From JBBAEA01 sp041656175 (lineage in GTDB: Bacteria > Myxococcota_A > Bradymonadia > UBA4248), in the NCBI GenBank assembly GCA_041656175.1, contig JBBAEA010000004.1, positions 1-63,043 on the forward strand: a stretch of 63,043 nucleotides of DNA, given 5' to 3'. A program made the position numbers and the translations under genes. This document shows, in pieces, positions 1 through 7,971 of this stretch (position 1 is the first letter of the stretch; the number at the start of each line of letters is the position of its first letter). The notes beneath the pieces were generated by a model. It saw nothing but the letters and a program-made list of their open reading frames with translations, had not been told where the DNA came from and ran no database searches.

Positions 1-1
1 T

Positions 2-865
2 CTGTGGCAGGATGGAAATATTACCGACTTTAGCAGTGGCCGCACGGGATCCTCGGTCTTTGACTTTGAGGGCGACGGCATCGCCGAGGTTGTTTACCGC
101 GACGAGCTAAAACTTCGCATCTACTCTGGTCCTGGCAAAAACGATGGTCCCAATATTTTGTTTGAGACGCCGAGCACAAGCGCCACTGTCACGGAGTATC
201 CGCTCATCGTCGATGTCGATAACGATGGCAACAGCGAAATCGTTATGGTCTCCAACGAAGGTGTTACCGCGTACCGCGACGTAGATGATAACTGGATCCG
301 CACGCGACGCGTGTGGAATCAACACTCCTACCACGTAACAAATATCAACGAAGACGGTTCGGTTCCTACGCCAGAAACCGCTAACTGGCTAGATCCGAAG
401 TTAAACAACTACCGCCAAAACGTTCAATCAGAGGGCATGTTTAACGCACCAGATCTTGTTGCAGACGCTATTAACTATAGCCACAACAAGTGTAACCAAA
501 AGCTCATCACTATTACCGCCGCTATCAAAAATGAAGGAAGCTTAGCCGTTGGTGCAGGCGTTAACGTCGCTTTCTACATCGAAGGCTACGGCCCAGAGAA
601 GAAAACGGTCTTCATCGGTGATGTACAAACCACCAAAGCCATAAGCCCTGGTACATCCCAAAACCTCAGCTTTGACTGGGATCTTAGCGGTCAAATCCTA
701 CCCGAACTCGCCTTTGTCAGCGTCCAGCTACCACAGAACATCTTCTTTATCGTAGATGGCGCTAAAGGCGGAAAAATCGCAGAAAAGGGCGAGCACAATG
801 AGTGCAAGGAAGATAACAACCGTTTGACGACTAGCCTCGAAGTTAAGGCGTGTCCGATTAACTAA
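2..865 (+). CDS. C-terminal part of an FG-GAP/VCBS-repeat surface protein with a CARDB-like domain
   Basis: The reading frame is open from the left edge, so the true start lies outside the window; the TTG at 158 is only an internal codon. The visible part holds two calcium-binding-like FG-GAP blades (VFDFEGDGIAEVV near bases 59-97 and DVDNDGNSEIVM near 202-250). A segment from about base 460 to 800 (APDLVADAINY, then ITAAIKNEGSLAVGAGV) reads like a CARDB/adhesion beta-sandwich. FG-GAP proteins are usually exported, and this one is probably a large cell-surface or secreted protein. No sorting tail is visible after the last domain. The stop is TAA at 863-865. Function beyond adhesion or carbohydrate contact cannot be inferred. 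Confidence 0.7.
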   Translation: MWQDGNITDFSSGRTGSSVFDFEGDGIAEVVYRDELKLRIYSGPGKNDGPNILFETPSTSATVTEYPLIVDVDNDGNSEIVMVSNEGVTAYRDVDDNWIRTRRVWNQHSYHVTNINEDGSVPTPETANWLDPKLNNYRQNVQSEGMFNAPDLVADAINYSHNKCNQKLITITAAIKNEGSLAVGAGVNVAFYIEGYGPEKKTVFIGDVQTTKAISPGTSQNLSFDWDLSGQILPELAFVSVQLPQNIFFIVDGAKGGKIAEKGEHNECKEDNNRLTTSLEVKACPIN

Positions 866-871
866 AACGCT

Positions 872-1164
872 GCTGTTTTGAAGGTGTTTTGGCATAAATA
901 AGGGCAGGTTTAAAACCTGCCCCTACGCCAAAAACACTCTGATCTGTTAAAAGACTCGACAGTTTTTTCTTTGCTGGGGCGCTGCCCCACGCCCCGCTAA
1001 GGGCTAGCGCCCTTAGAACCCTTTCTCTGTGTAACGTATTGATTTTATTGCTTTTATTTTGAAGACTCGACAGATTTCTTTACTTATGTCTAGCTGTTTT
1101 GGAGGTGTTTTTGCATAAACAAGGGCAGGTTGAAAACCTGCCCCTACGCCAAAACCACTCTGTT
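872..1164. repeat. Two direct copies of a ~72-bp hairpin-bearing unit
   Basis: Bases 872-943 and 1092-1164 are near-identical direct copies. Each contains a hairpin with arms GGGCAGGTTT/AAACCTGCCC (902-922) or GGGCAGGTT/AACCTGCCC (1123-1143), followed by CCTACGCCAAAA and CACTCTG. The segments before them also repeat (GACTCGACAG at about 952 and 1064). The hairpins sit between two convergent genes and may act as terminators for both. The same hairpin core recurs at 3482-3503 and 53647-53671. Confidence 0.7.
975..1025. repeat. Family D repeat, copy 1
   Basis: A GC-rich block of a self-complementary GGGGCGCTGCCCC segment followed by CTAAGGGCTAGCGCCCTTAG, itself a perfect hairpin. The same combination is found at 18108-18182, and the second half alone at 12229-12250. 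It lies in the gap between the two copies of the 72-bp direct repeat. Confidence 0.6.
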
Positions 1165-1183
1165 CGAGAGCTTTTTCTTTTAA

Positions 1184-2962
1184 CTATTCTTGGGAGCCGC
1201 TAGACGCTGCTGGTAAAACGTACTTTTCACGGTACTCGCTGTATGCCTTTCGGAAAGGCTCATTAGATTTATGTACTTTCATGTGGTACTCGTGTGTGCT
1301 GTAACAGCCCTCGGCGATTTCAATGATGCTCACCGCGACGTTTGAGCAGTGATCGGCAATACGTTCTAGGCGACCGATGGTGTCGTAAAAGAGTATACCC
1401 ATGTCTACCATGCACTCCCCGGCCTGTAAGCGACGAACATGTCGCGTGCTGAGTACTTGGTTTAAATCGTCAATAACCTCTTCCAAGGGTTCGATCCCAG
1501 CGGCTAGTGTCGCGTCGTTTTTCTTAAAGACGTGTACTGTCTGCTCGACGATATCGACAACGGCTTCGCAGTAGACATCGAGTTCAAGCAGGGCTTGTTC
1601 CGAAAAAGAATCCTGAGATTCGTGTACTGTTTTGGCGGTTTTAGCGATATTGATGGCATGATCCGAAATGCGCTCAAAGTCGTTGACACCATGCATCATA
1701 ATGGTGATCTCGCGGTGTTCAAAGTCGGTGATGTCTTGTCGGCTGAGCTTTAGCAAGTAGCTCCCCACGACATCTTCGAGGCGGTCGATGCTATTTTCTA
1801 AAAAGTCCACTTCTTCATAAACGCTATCTTCATAGTTGCGGTATAGCTGTGTTGCTTTCTTCACAGAATCGAGCGAAAAGCGGCTCATCTGATGCATAAC
1901 GTCGCGGCACTGCTCCAACGCAATAGCGGGTGTTGCCAAAAATCTGGGATCTAGGTGCTCCGTAATTTTTTCAAGGTATGACTCGGGTTTTCCGCGTCCT
2001 TCGCGAATACTGAGTCTCGCTAACTTCTCAAGTTGCTTTGAGAATGGGAGCAAAACTATAGTGGCTAAAACATTAAATACGGTGTGTATCACCGCGATAC
2101 CCATAATTCCCGCGTTCTGATGCATAAAGGCAAAGTTCACAAAATAGTGCAGCGCATAAAAGAGAGCAAGAAAGATCACGCTCCCCGCTACGTTGTAGTA
2201 AAGGTGCACTAGCGCCGCACGACGCGCGTTTCGTCTAGCACCGATGCCAGATATCATCGCCGTGACGCAGGTACCAATATTTTGCCCCAAAATGATGGGG
2301 ATAGCCGAGGCATAAGGTACAATTCCAGAAAGACTTAAAGATTGCAAAATACCGATGGACGCTGAGGAGGACTGAATAACTGCTGTAAGCACAGCGCCCG
2401 CTAGCACACCGAGCAGGGGATTAGAGAAGTAGGTAAAAAACTTAATAAATTCAGGGCTTTGCGACAGCGGTGCCAGAGCATCGCTCATGGCGCCCATACC
2501 AAACATCAGAATGGCAAAGCCAATAAAAAGCGTACCCACGGTTCGGCGGCGCTCGATTTTACTGCCCATGATGAGCACAATGCCGATGAAGGCTAGTATC
2601 GGTGAAAAGGTCTTCGGGTTAAGGAGTTGCACAAAAAAGTTAGAACTATCGATTCCCGTTAAACTTAGTATCCACGCGGTAATTGTAGTTCCCGTGTTCG
2701 CACCCATGATCACAGGTACGGCTTCAAACAGCTTCAACAAACCAGAGTTAACCAAGCCAACGACCATTACCGTTGTGGCGGATGAGGACTGGATAACAGC
2801 GGTAGTAAAAAGCCCGAGGAAAAGCGCCTTGTACTTGTTTGAGGTTAAGCGCGCCAGCGCATGCTCAAGGCGAGAGCCTGCTAATTTGCTCAAACCCTCG
2901 CCCATGGTTTGCATGCCATATAAAAACATGGCCAAACCACCAATAAGTAGAAAAATATTCAT
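1184..2962 (-). CDS. Na+/phosphate cotransporter family protein with C-terminal PhoU-like domain
   Basis: This 592-residue inner-membrane protein starts at ATG 2962. Residues 1-310 are hydrophobic and hold the two inverted QSSSA motifs that define the Na/Pi-cotransporter (NptA/YjbB/SLC34-like) family: AVIQSSSATT at about 56-65 and AVIQSSSASI near 195. Residues 350-560 are helical and acidic with the repeat style of PhoU domains (DVMHQMSRFSLDSV; NDFERISDHAINIA; IGRLERIADHCSNVA). Family members carry sodium-driven phosphate across the inner membrane, and the PhoU part probably regulates this. The gene stands alone; no pst or phoB genes are nearby. Its 3' end faces the FG-GAP gene across the hairpins at 902-922 and 1123-1143. 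Confidence 0.9.
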   Translation of the reverse strand: MNIFLLIGGLAMFLYGMQTMGEGLSKLAGSRLEHALARLTSNKYKALFLGLFTTAVIQSSSATTVMVVGLVNSGLLKLFEAVPVIMGANTGTTITAWILSLTGIDSSNFFVQLLNPKTFSPILAFIGIVLIMGSKIERRRTVGTLFIGFAILMFGMGAMSDALAPLSQSPEFIKFFTYFSNPLLGVLAGAVLTAVIQSSSASIGILQSLSLSGIVPYASAIPIILGQNIGTCVTAMISGIGARRNARRAALVHLYYNVAGSVIFLALFYALHYFVNFAFMHQNAGIMGIAVIHTVFNVLATIVLLPFSKQLEKLARLSIREGRGKPESYLEKITEHLDPRFLATPAIALEQCRDVMHQMSRFSLDSVKKATQLYRNYEDSVYEEVDFLENSIDRLEDVVGSYLLKLSRQDITDFEHREITIMMHGVNDFERISDHAINIAKTAKTVHESQDSFSEQALLELDVYCEAVVDIVEQTVHVFKKNDATLAAGIEPLEEVIDDLNQVLSTRHVRRLQAGECMVDMGILFYDTIGRLERIADHCSNVAVSIIEIAEGCYSTHEYHMKVHKSNEPFRKAYSEYREKYVLPAASSGSQE

Positions 2963-3004
2963 TTTTTACCCTTATGTGGCAAATTATTTATCAATATTAG
3001 AGAG

Positions 3005-3266
3005 CTTTGCACGGGGGGAAACCCTTTTCTTTGTGCCAAAGAAAAGATGTTCCCCCCCCTACCCCCCTTCCCCAAAGAAAGCACTCTTTTAAGCACTTTT
3101 CGAATAAAATGTCATTTAACCTCCTACCTGTCTTATTTAATTAGCATTATTAGCTTATATTTCTCTACAAACATTATTAGCTTATATTTCTCTACAAAAT
3201 GTCTCATTTTGTTTAAAACTGTGTCGGATTTGTAAAACTAAATTCACTATTTCTATCCGTGCAAAG
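3005..3266 (+). mobile_element. Family A MITE-like element, copy A1
   Basis: A 262-bp non-coding element with perfect 10-bp terminal inverted repeats, CTTTGCACGG at 3005-3014 and CCGTGCAAAG at 3257-3266. Just inside the left end is a GGGGGGAAA...TTTTCTTTG hairpin that refolds with a run of C at about 3051-3066. The rest is AT-rich and holds a short internal duplication (TTAGCTTATATTTCTC at about 3148 and 3178), which makes this copy longer than the other two. It lies 42 bp upstream of the Na/Pi transporter start, so it could affect that promoter. No transposase is encoded. Confidence 0.8.
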
Positions 3267-3540
3267 GTGAAATGCACCCCAAAACTCCGCTTTTTTTGTG
3301 AGACTACCGCCCAAAACCCCCGTCTAAGGGGCAAGACCTCGTTGGCAAGTTTTAGCCGGCGTGATGATCCCCAAAACCCCCGTCTAAGGGGCAAGACTCT
3401 TATGACTCGCATTTGTTCACAACCGATTGATTTTATTGGCTTTATTTTAAAAACTAGCCTAACTTTCGTTGTTTTAATCAAGGGCAAGTTTGAATGCTGC
3501 CCCCTACTGTTTTTGCATTCATCAGAGTCTCCCTAAGCAA

Positions 3541-3756
3541 CAGTCGGTAGAGCAGATGCAGCGTAAGGGACTGTGTATATTACAGTGTGGCTTAGTTAAA
3601 GTCCGCGTATTGAGCAGCGCCTCAATGTCAAAACTCATCACTAGCAGCTAGAGCGACGCCGAAGCGCTAGCCCTCCATAGTACCAAACAGCCGCTATCGT
3701 AAAGCAGAATCGGCTTTTATTTTCTAAAAAAGCGCTTTTTACCCGAGCGAAGTAAA
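3541..3756. other. Intergenic stretch with no recognised gene
   Basis: This sits between a partial family C unit (about 3300-3535) and the full C unit at 3757-3939. It has no credible reading frame. A TCGGTAGAGCA string resembles a tRNA D-arm, but no acceptor, anticodon or T-arm partner follows. Confidence 0.4.
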
Positions 3757-3939
3757 GAAAACTCTGATTCATTAGGCCAAGACTCTTGTGCCTCGTTTTC
3801 GCTCATAACCGCTTGATTTTATTGATTTTATTTTAAATGCCCGCCTGACTTTCGTTGTTTTGATCAAGGGCTAGTTTGAATGCTGCCCCCTCCTGTTTTT
3901 AGCACCCTTAAGCGATTTTCGCATTAAATCAGAGTTTCC
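3757..3939. repeat. Family C element, copy with both ends
   Basis: A 183-bp non-coding element bounded by inverted ends GAAAACTCTGATT (3757-3769) and AATCAGAGTTTCC (3927-3939). Inside is an AT-rich TTGATTTTATTGATTTTATTTT block and then AAGGGCTAGTTTGAATGCTGCCCC. A related interior occurs at 3370-3532 and in the copy at 4352-4542. It is probably a degenerate MITE-like or REP-like element. Confidence 0.6.
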
Positions 3940-4065
3940 TAAAGGGTTCTTACTTTTGTGATGCGCTTTTCGGTTTTAGCTTTTTGGCGTGGTATAAGCT
4001 TTTGGGGAGATGGCGTTTAATGTTTATTTTGTTAGGATTTAAGGTTATTTGCTTGGAGTTTACTT

Positions 4066-4338
4066 ATGTCGACTAAAAAGAAAAGTTTACAAAATGAAAG
4101 AATGGTACACACAAATGAAAGGCTTATAGGTTACACGGACTTGGGTATTAAAGTCTTTTTGTGCGAAAATGGTGGCTCTATCCCGCATATACACTTTATA
4201 AAAGCTAACGGCCAGATAGGAGGTATCTCACTGCGTGAAGCTTCTTATTATAGCCATGATGGAATGGATGCCACGTTAAATGACGCAGAGCTCGAAGATA
4301 TGGTTAAATTCTTATCAGGGGATGTAATAACACTCTGA
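4066..4338 (+). CDS. Small conserved-looking cytoplasmic protein, function unknown
   Basis: A 90-residue product starting at ATG 4066, with GGAG about 8 nt upstream. It has no signal peptide or membrane segment. The sequence IPHIHFIKANGQ near residue 45 vaguely recalls the PHFHV-type motif of small DUF4160-like proteins found near toxin-antitoxin loci, but no adjacent partner gene exists. Base composition is more AT-rich than the neighbours and the gene is isolated between two family C elements, so it may be a transferred cargo or a remnant. I do not assign a function. Confidence 0.55.
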   Translation: MSTKKKSLQNERMVHTNERLIGYTDLGIKVFLCENGGSIPHIHFIKANGQIGGISLREASYYSHDGMDATLNDAELEDMVKFLSGDVITL

Positions 4339-4351
4339 TCAATTCTCTAAA

Positions 4352-4542
4352 GGAAGCTCTGATTCATTGGGGCTAGCGCCCCAAAGCCCGCTCAGGGGGG
4401 CAATCGCCCTTGGAAGCCGTTTTTGTGTGTAGATTGTTGATTTTATTGACTTTATTTTGAGTCCTCGCCTAACTTTCGTTGTTTTAATCAAGGGCAGGTT
4501 TGAATGCTGCCCCCTACTGTTTTTGCATTGACCAGAGTCTCT
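4352..4542. repeat. Family C element, second copy with both ends
   Basis: Begins GGAAGCTCTGATTCATTG at 4352 and ends in the inverted counterpart (GCATTGACCAGAGTCTCTT). It starts 14 nt after the small gene's stop. It contains a family D-like GGGGCTAGCGCCCC hairpin, the AT-rich TTGATTTTATTG block and GGCAGGTTTGAATGCTGCCCC. Confidence 0.6.
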
Positions 4543-4598
4543 TTAGGGAAGTTCTAACAAACGCTTTGGGGGCGTTGCGGGGGCCATGGCTCCCGCAG

Positions 4599-4743
4599 AG
4601 GGGGTAGCGCAAGATCACCCACAAAATGCGCTTAAAGTCGCATCTTGTGCGATGGATCGGCGATTAGCCGATACGGCGCACAAGATAATGCGACTTTTGG
4701 CGTATTTTGAGGGAAGCTTGCGCGTAGGGGGACACTTCCCCCA
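4599..4743 (+). repeat. Family B nested palindrome, copy B1
   Basis: Starts GGGGGTAGCGCAAGATCACCC and ends GGGAAGCTTGCGCGTAGGGGG followed by a TTCCCCC hairpin. The basal stem is GCGCAAG:CTTGCGC. The interior forms a long second stem (GTCGCATCTTGTGCG with CGCACAAGATAATGCGAC). It lies upstream of the Asp-box gene. A reading frame running through it is a by-product of the palindrome. Confidence 0.7.
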
Positions 4744-4985
4744 CAAAAGTAAATGGTATACATATCGCATTAATCGAAGTCTTCGTAGGGTAAAAAATTG
4801 CGTAGGAATGCTAAAGCATTTGGCCTAAAGTTTATGAAAGCTCGTTTTGTCTACCGAGACATCTTGGCTTATGGTGAAGGACTCCAAGAATTTGCAAAAC
4901 AGGTGACTCTCTGCTTGTCGATAAAGTGAGCTTCTGTTAGTCTCCCCTTCGACGGTGCGATGTACGCACTATCATCACAGGATTT

Positions 4986-7076
4986 ATGCTAGGAAACGCA
5001 TTGATGAATGCTCTGAGTAAAGCTTTGATGAAGGCAGCCACTACGTTGCTAGCCATTGTATTTTGCATCGCTCCCCTAAACGCATTGATAGCCCAAGAGC
5101 AAGATGGATTTGATTTTGCTACGCTAGAGCAAGGAGATGAACTCATAGAAGATTCTGAGCTTCTCACTGAGTCTAGCCTTGAGCAACCGAAGCTAAGCGC
5201 TGAAGGTGATTGGCTCTGGTTAGACTCTTCGGTTGGCATACTTGATGAAGGCGTATCGGTTATACGCAGCTCTACGATAGATCTCGGCTTGGTTCTTGCA
5301 GGCGGTCCGGGTTATGTCGCGCGAAGCACAGACAACGGCTTAACTTGGCACATCGTTCTCACTTTTGATGACGATTTAATGGTTTCGGGAGAACGCTCAG
5401 CGGAGTTTGACGAGGACGTGCCAGAGGACGAGAATTTATCGCATAGAGTGCGCATTTTGCGAGAATACCTCCAAGATGAATTAGAAAAGCAATTCGGTAC
5501 GGAGTACGCAGACTATCTTTTAGATCAAATCACCGACGGCGACCTCGAATTAGCCGAAGATGCCGATGCACTGGAACCCTTGTCCAATCTCAAGCTTGAT
5601 ATGGATACCGACTTTAACTCGGTATACGAACAAGAGCTTATCGGGGAGGAAGGTTTCAGCGAAGAATTAGAGCTTGAGCTTGAGATGAGCTACGCAGATC
5701 GCGTGGACTTACTTGTACTCGGCGGCATGCCTGAGGATGAAGCTCAGCGCATATCAGCCAATCCTAAGTCTTTATGGGATATCGTCTTTTCCGGCGATGG
5801 TTTAAGCATTTACGCCGTCACGGCGAGCGGGATCTTTGTCTCTATAGATCGCGGCCTAACGTGGGCAAAGCTGCAAATAGACACTGGCGATGAGCGCGTT
5901 CTATCTTTTGCGCTTAGCCAAGATGGCCAAACCCTCATCGTCGGGCTTAGCGAAGGGCTCAGCATCAGTCGAGACGCTGGAATCAGCTGGTCCTACTTAT
6001 CTGGTGGCGTCCCTGGTGCTGTCTTTGGGAGCTACATCACACCTAGCCAAAAAGGCTACTACGCCTTATCAACCTACGGTCTGTTCTACAGCCAAGATCG
6101 CGGCGCTTCGTGGCAAAACATCAGGGTTCCAACCACGTCCGTTGCAGACTTACGCAAACTAGCCTTTGCAAAAGAAGACGATAAATTCATCGTTTTGTCA
6201 AAACATGATCTGTTCTACACCAGTAACGCGGGCAGTGACTTCCTCATCATTGACACCTCACAACTCGTAGATTCAAACTGGCGCGACGTCCTCATCATTA
6301 ATAACGACTTCGAACAACTAGCACTGATTTCAGACCGCAACGCTTATATTCTTATGGGCGAGCATTGGCTTCAAAGTAACAATGGCTTACTCGGTCAAGG
6401 GCTGTACTCAGTTTCCCCCGAGAGCAGTAGCACGCAACACTTGTCACTTTGGTTAGCGACCAGCATCGGCATTTACCAGGGGCTACCCGGCATCGCAAGC
6501 GCGATCAACGCGGAGAAACTCATGGAGCTACAAAAACAGTGGGCTTCCGAACCCAGTCTCGACCTCATTATAAAACAAGCTGTCAGCTACCATCACCTCG
6601 ACAAACTTGATGAGAAGAACTGGAAGATACGTCAAGGGACGAGCATGCTCTTACCACGTGTGGAGTTTTCTGCGCGAGTCGAACAAAAGAAGATGGACAG
6701 GGAGTATGAATACTTTTATAGAAACTCACCTCAAGCCACAAAATATTACCGATATCAGCGCAACGAAAACGACTACTGGCGAATAATGGCATATTGGGAT
6801 TTCAATTTCGGGAAACTCGACAGAAATTGGTTTACGCTCAATACCACCCTCAAAAGTCTCAACAATAACCGCCGAAGACTAGTCCAGCGGATAATGAATT
6901 TAACTAAAAAGCGTCAAGCCATCCAAATCAAGGAGATTAGCAACGCAAAACCCAATTTAAAAAGAAAGATTAGAGACCTGCTCGCTATCGCGGAAGTCGA
7001 GGCACAACTGCACTTCCTAACTGGAGGCTTTTACCTCAACGCAATACAAGCTGTTAAACGCAATTCAGCGAATTAA
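4986..7076 (+). CDS. Exported Asp-box (BNR/sortilin-like) protein with a helical C-terminal domain
   Basis: 696 residues with an N-terminal export signal (hydrophobic residues about 18-36, ending NALIAQ); the ATG at codon 7 or 15 could be the real start. Asp-box motifs SxDxGxTW lie at residues 114, 286, 328 and 369 (STDNGLTW, SIDRGLTW, SRDAGISW, SQDRGASW), the signature of beta-propellers of the BNR/Ycf48/sortilin type. An acidic insertion of about 110 residues (130-240) separates the first box from the others. From about residue 510 the protein becomes basic and helical and ends with AIAEVEAQLHFLTGGF. This part aligns with the central and C-terminal regions of the next gene product (WDFNFGKLDRNW vs WDLSGLVYNADQL; final LTGGF vs LTGGW). 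The two genes are 36 bp apart and probably form an operon. A periplasmic or outer-membrane location is likely; the role is unknown. Confidence 0.75.
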   Translation: MLGNALMNALSKALMKAATTLLAIVFCIAPLNALIAQEQDGFDFATLEQGDELIEDSELLTESSLEQPKLSAEGDWLWLDSSVGILDEGVSVIRSSTIDLGLVLAGGPGYVARSTDNGLTWHIVLTFDDDLMVSGERSAEFDEDVPEDENLSHRVRILREYLQDELEKQFGTEYADYLLDQITDGDLELAEDADALEPLSNLKLDMDTDFNSVYEQELIGEEGFSEELELELEMSYADRVDLLVLGGMPEDEAQRISANPKSLWDIVFSGDGLSIYAVTASGIFVSIDRGLTWAKLQIDTGDERVLSFALSQDGQTLIVGLSEGLSISRDAGISWSYLSGGVPGAVFGSYITPSQKGYYALSTYGLFYSQDRGASWQNIRVPTTSVADLRKLAFAKEDDKFIVLSKHDLFYTSNAGSDFLIIDTSQLVDSNWRDVLIINNDFEQLALISDRNAYILMGEHWLQSNNGLLGQGLYSVSPESSSTQHLSLWLATSIGIYQGLPGIASAINAEKLMELQKQWASEPSLDLIIKQAVSYHHLDKLDEKNWKIRQGTSMLLPRVEFSARVEQKKMDREYEYFYRNSPQATKYYRYQRNENDYWRIMAYWDFNFGKLDRNWFTLNTTLKSLNNNRRRLVQRIMNLTKKRQAIQIKEISNAKPNLKRKIRDLLAIAEVEAQLHFLTGGFYLNAIQAVKRNSAN

Positions 7077-7112
7077 TCATACCTTATCCCTACACCACTT
7101 AGGAGTCCAAAC

Positions 7113-7763
7113 ATGCTCAAAAAAATCGCACCACTCGCCGTCGCACTCAGCATTTGCGTCGTCCCACTTGCGGCCTTTGCCCAAGACGACGCACAACAAG
7201 TGCTTAATCGCTTCAAAGATGAGCCAAGCATCGCCGAAACCCAAGACGCTGCCGTCCAGCACGCGGGCTATGGCTCCGAGCGCCTCCAAAGCATGTACAC
7301 ACGCGCTGGCGTCGCACGCATCCTTCCCAAAAGCCTAAGCTACTCTTTCCGATACAAAGACGAAGACAGAAGCCGCCGTCAGGTTGACGCCACCAAGAAA
7401 ACCACCAGCGGTGGCGCCGAAGAAAATACCGAAAAAAACATTGAATACACACAGCCGACCGACACTATGCAACACGACATCAAAGCGCAGTGGGATCTAT
7501 CTGGCCTTGTTTACAACGCCGACCAACTCCGCGTGGTCTCGGAAATGAGCCGCAGCGCCAAGCAACGCGACGCTCTTCTCGGCTCGGTCACCAAAATTTA
7601 CTTCGCCCGCCGAAAAGCCCAAATCAAACTCATGAACAACCCCCCGAGCGATGTCACCGAACGCCTCAACATGGAGCTCAGTATCCAAGAATACACCGCA
7701 AACCTTGACGCCTTAACAGGTGGCTGGTTTAGCAAAAACCTAAAAACTAAGGGTCTTAAATAA
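7113..7763 (+). CDS. Small exported helical protein, paralogous to the C-terminus of the preceding Asp-box protein
   Basis: 216 residues with a clear signal peptide (MLKKIAPLAVALSICVV, cleavage near AFAQ-DD) and an AGGAG ribosome site before ATG 7113. The segment from WDLSGLVYNADQL through VTKIYFARRKAQIKL resembles a domain I associate with deltaproteobacterial and myxobacterial envelope proteins, where it looks like one repeat of a TolC-like helical hairpin. That likeness is from memory. It shares this block and the terminal LTGGW/LTGGF motif with the upstream gene. An outer-membrane or periplasmic assembly of the two products is a reasonable inference, without direct evidence. Confidence 0.7.
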   Translation: MLKKIAPLAVALSICVVPLAAFAQDDAQQVLNRFKDEPSIAETQDAAVQHAGYGSERLQSMYTRAGVARILPKSLSYSFRYKDEDRSRRQVDATKKTTSGGAEENTEKNIEYTQPTDTMQHDIKAQWDLSGLVYNADQLRVVSEMSRSAKQRDALLGSVTKIYFARRKAQIKLMNNPPSDVTERLNMELSIQEYTANLDALTGGWFSKNLKTKGLK

Positions 7764-7784
7764 TAAGCTCAGCTTTTTTCTTGA

Positions 7785-7930
7785 GGGGGGTTAACACCCC
7801 CCTACGCGCAAGCTTCCCTCAAAATAGGCTAGTTTGCGCTCTTTTTTATGCGCCGTTTTGGCTATTCGCCAAACCAGCGCATAAAATGCGCAAACGCGCC
7901 TCTTTCTCGGGTGATCTTTCGCTACCCCCC
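7785..7930 (-). repeat. Family B nested palindrome, copy B2 (reverse orientation)
   Basis: Read on the minus strand it starts GGGGGGTAGCGAAAGATCACC and ends AAGCTTGCGCGTAGGGGGG followed by a GTTAACACCCCCC hairpin. The basal stem has one mismatch (GCGAAAG against CTTGCGC). The apical arm carries the TTGGC-GAATA-GCCAA hairpin tip also seen in copy B3. Confidence 0.7.
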
Positions 7931-7971
7931 AGTATTTAGCTTCAAAATCCGTGTTTCCTATAAAAAACAAA

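Noticed and set aside
3545..3620. tRNA-like string TCGGTAGAGCA
   Set aside because: No acceptor stem, anticodon arm or TTCGA loop can be placed around it.
4586..4828. 80-codon open frame
   Set aside because: It lies on repeat B1 and its peptide matches frames read through other B copies; no ribosome site.
4834..4929. 32-codon frame (MKARFVYRDILAYGEG...)
   Set aside because: Too short, without ribosome site, no recognised family; may be a gene remnant but cannot be supported.
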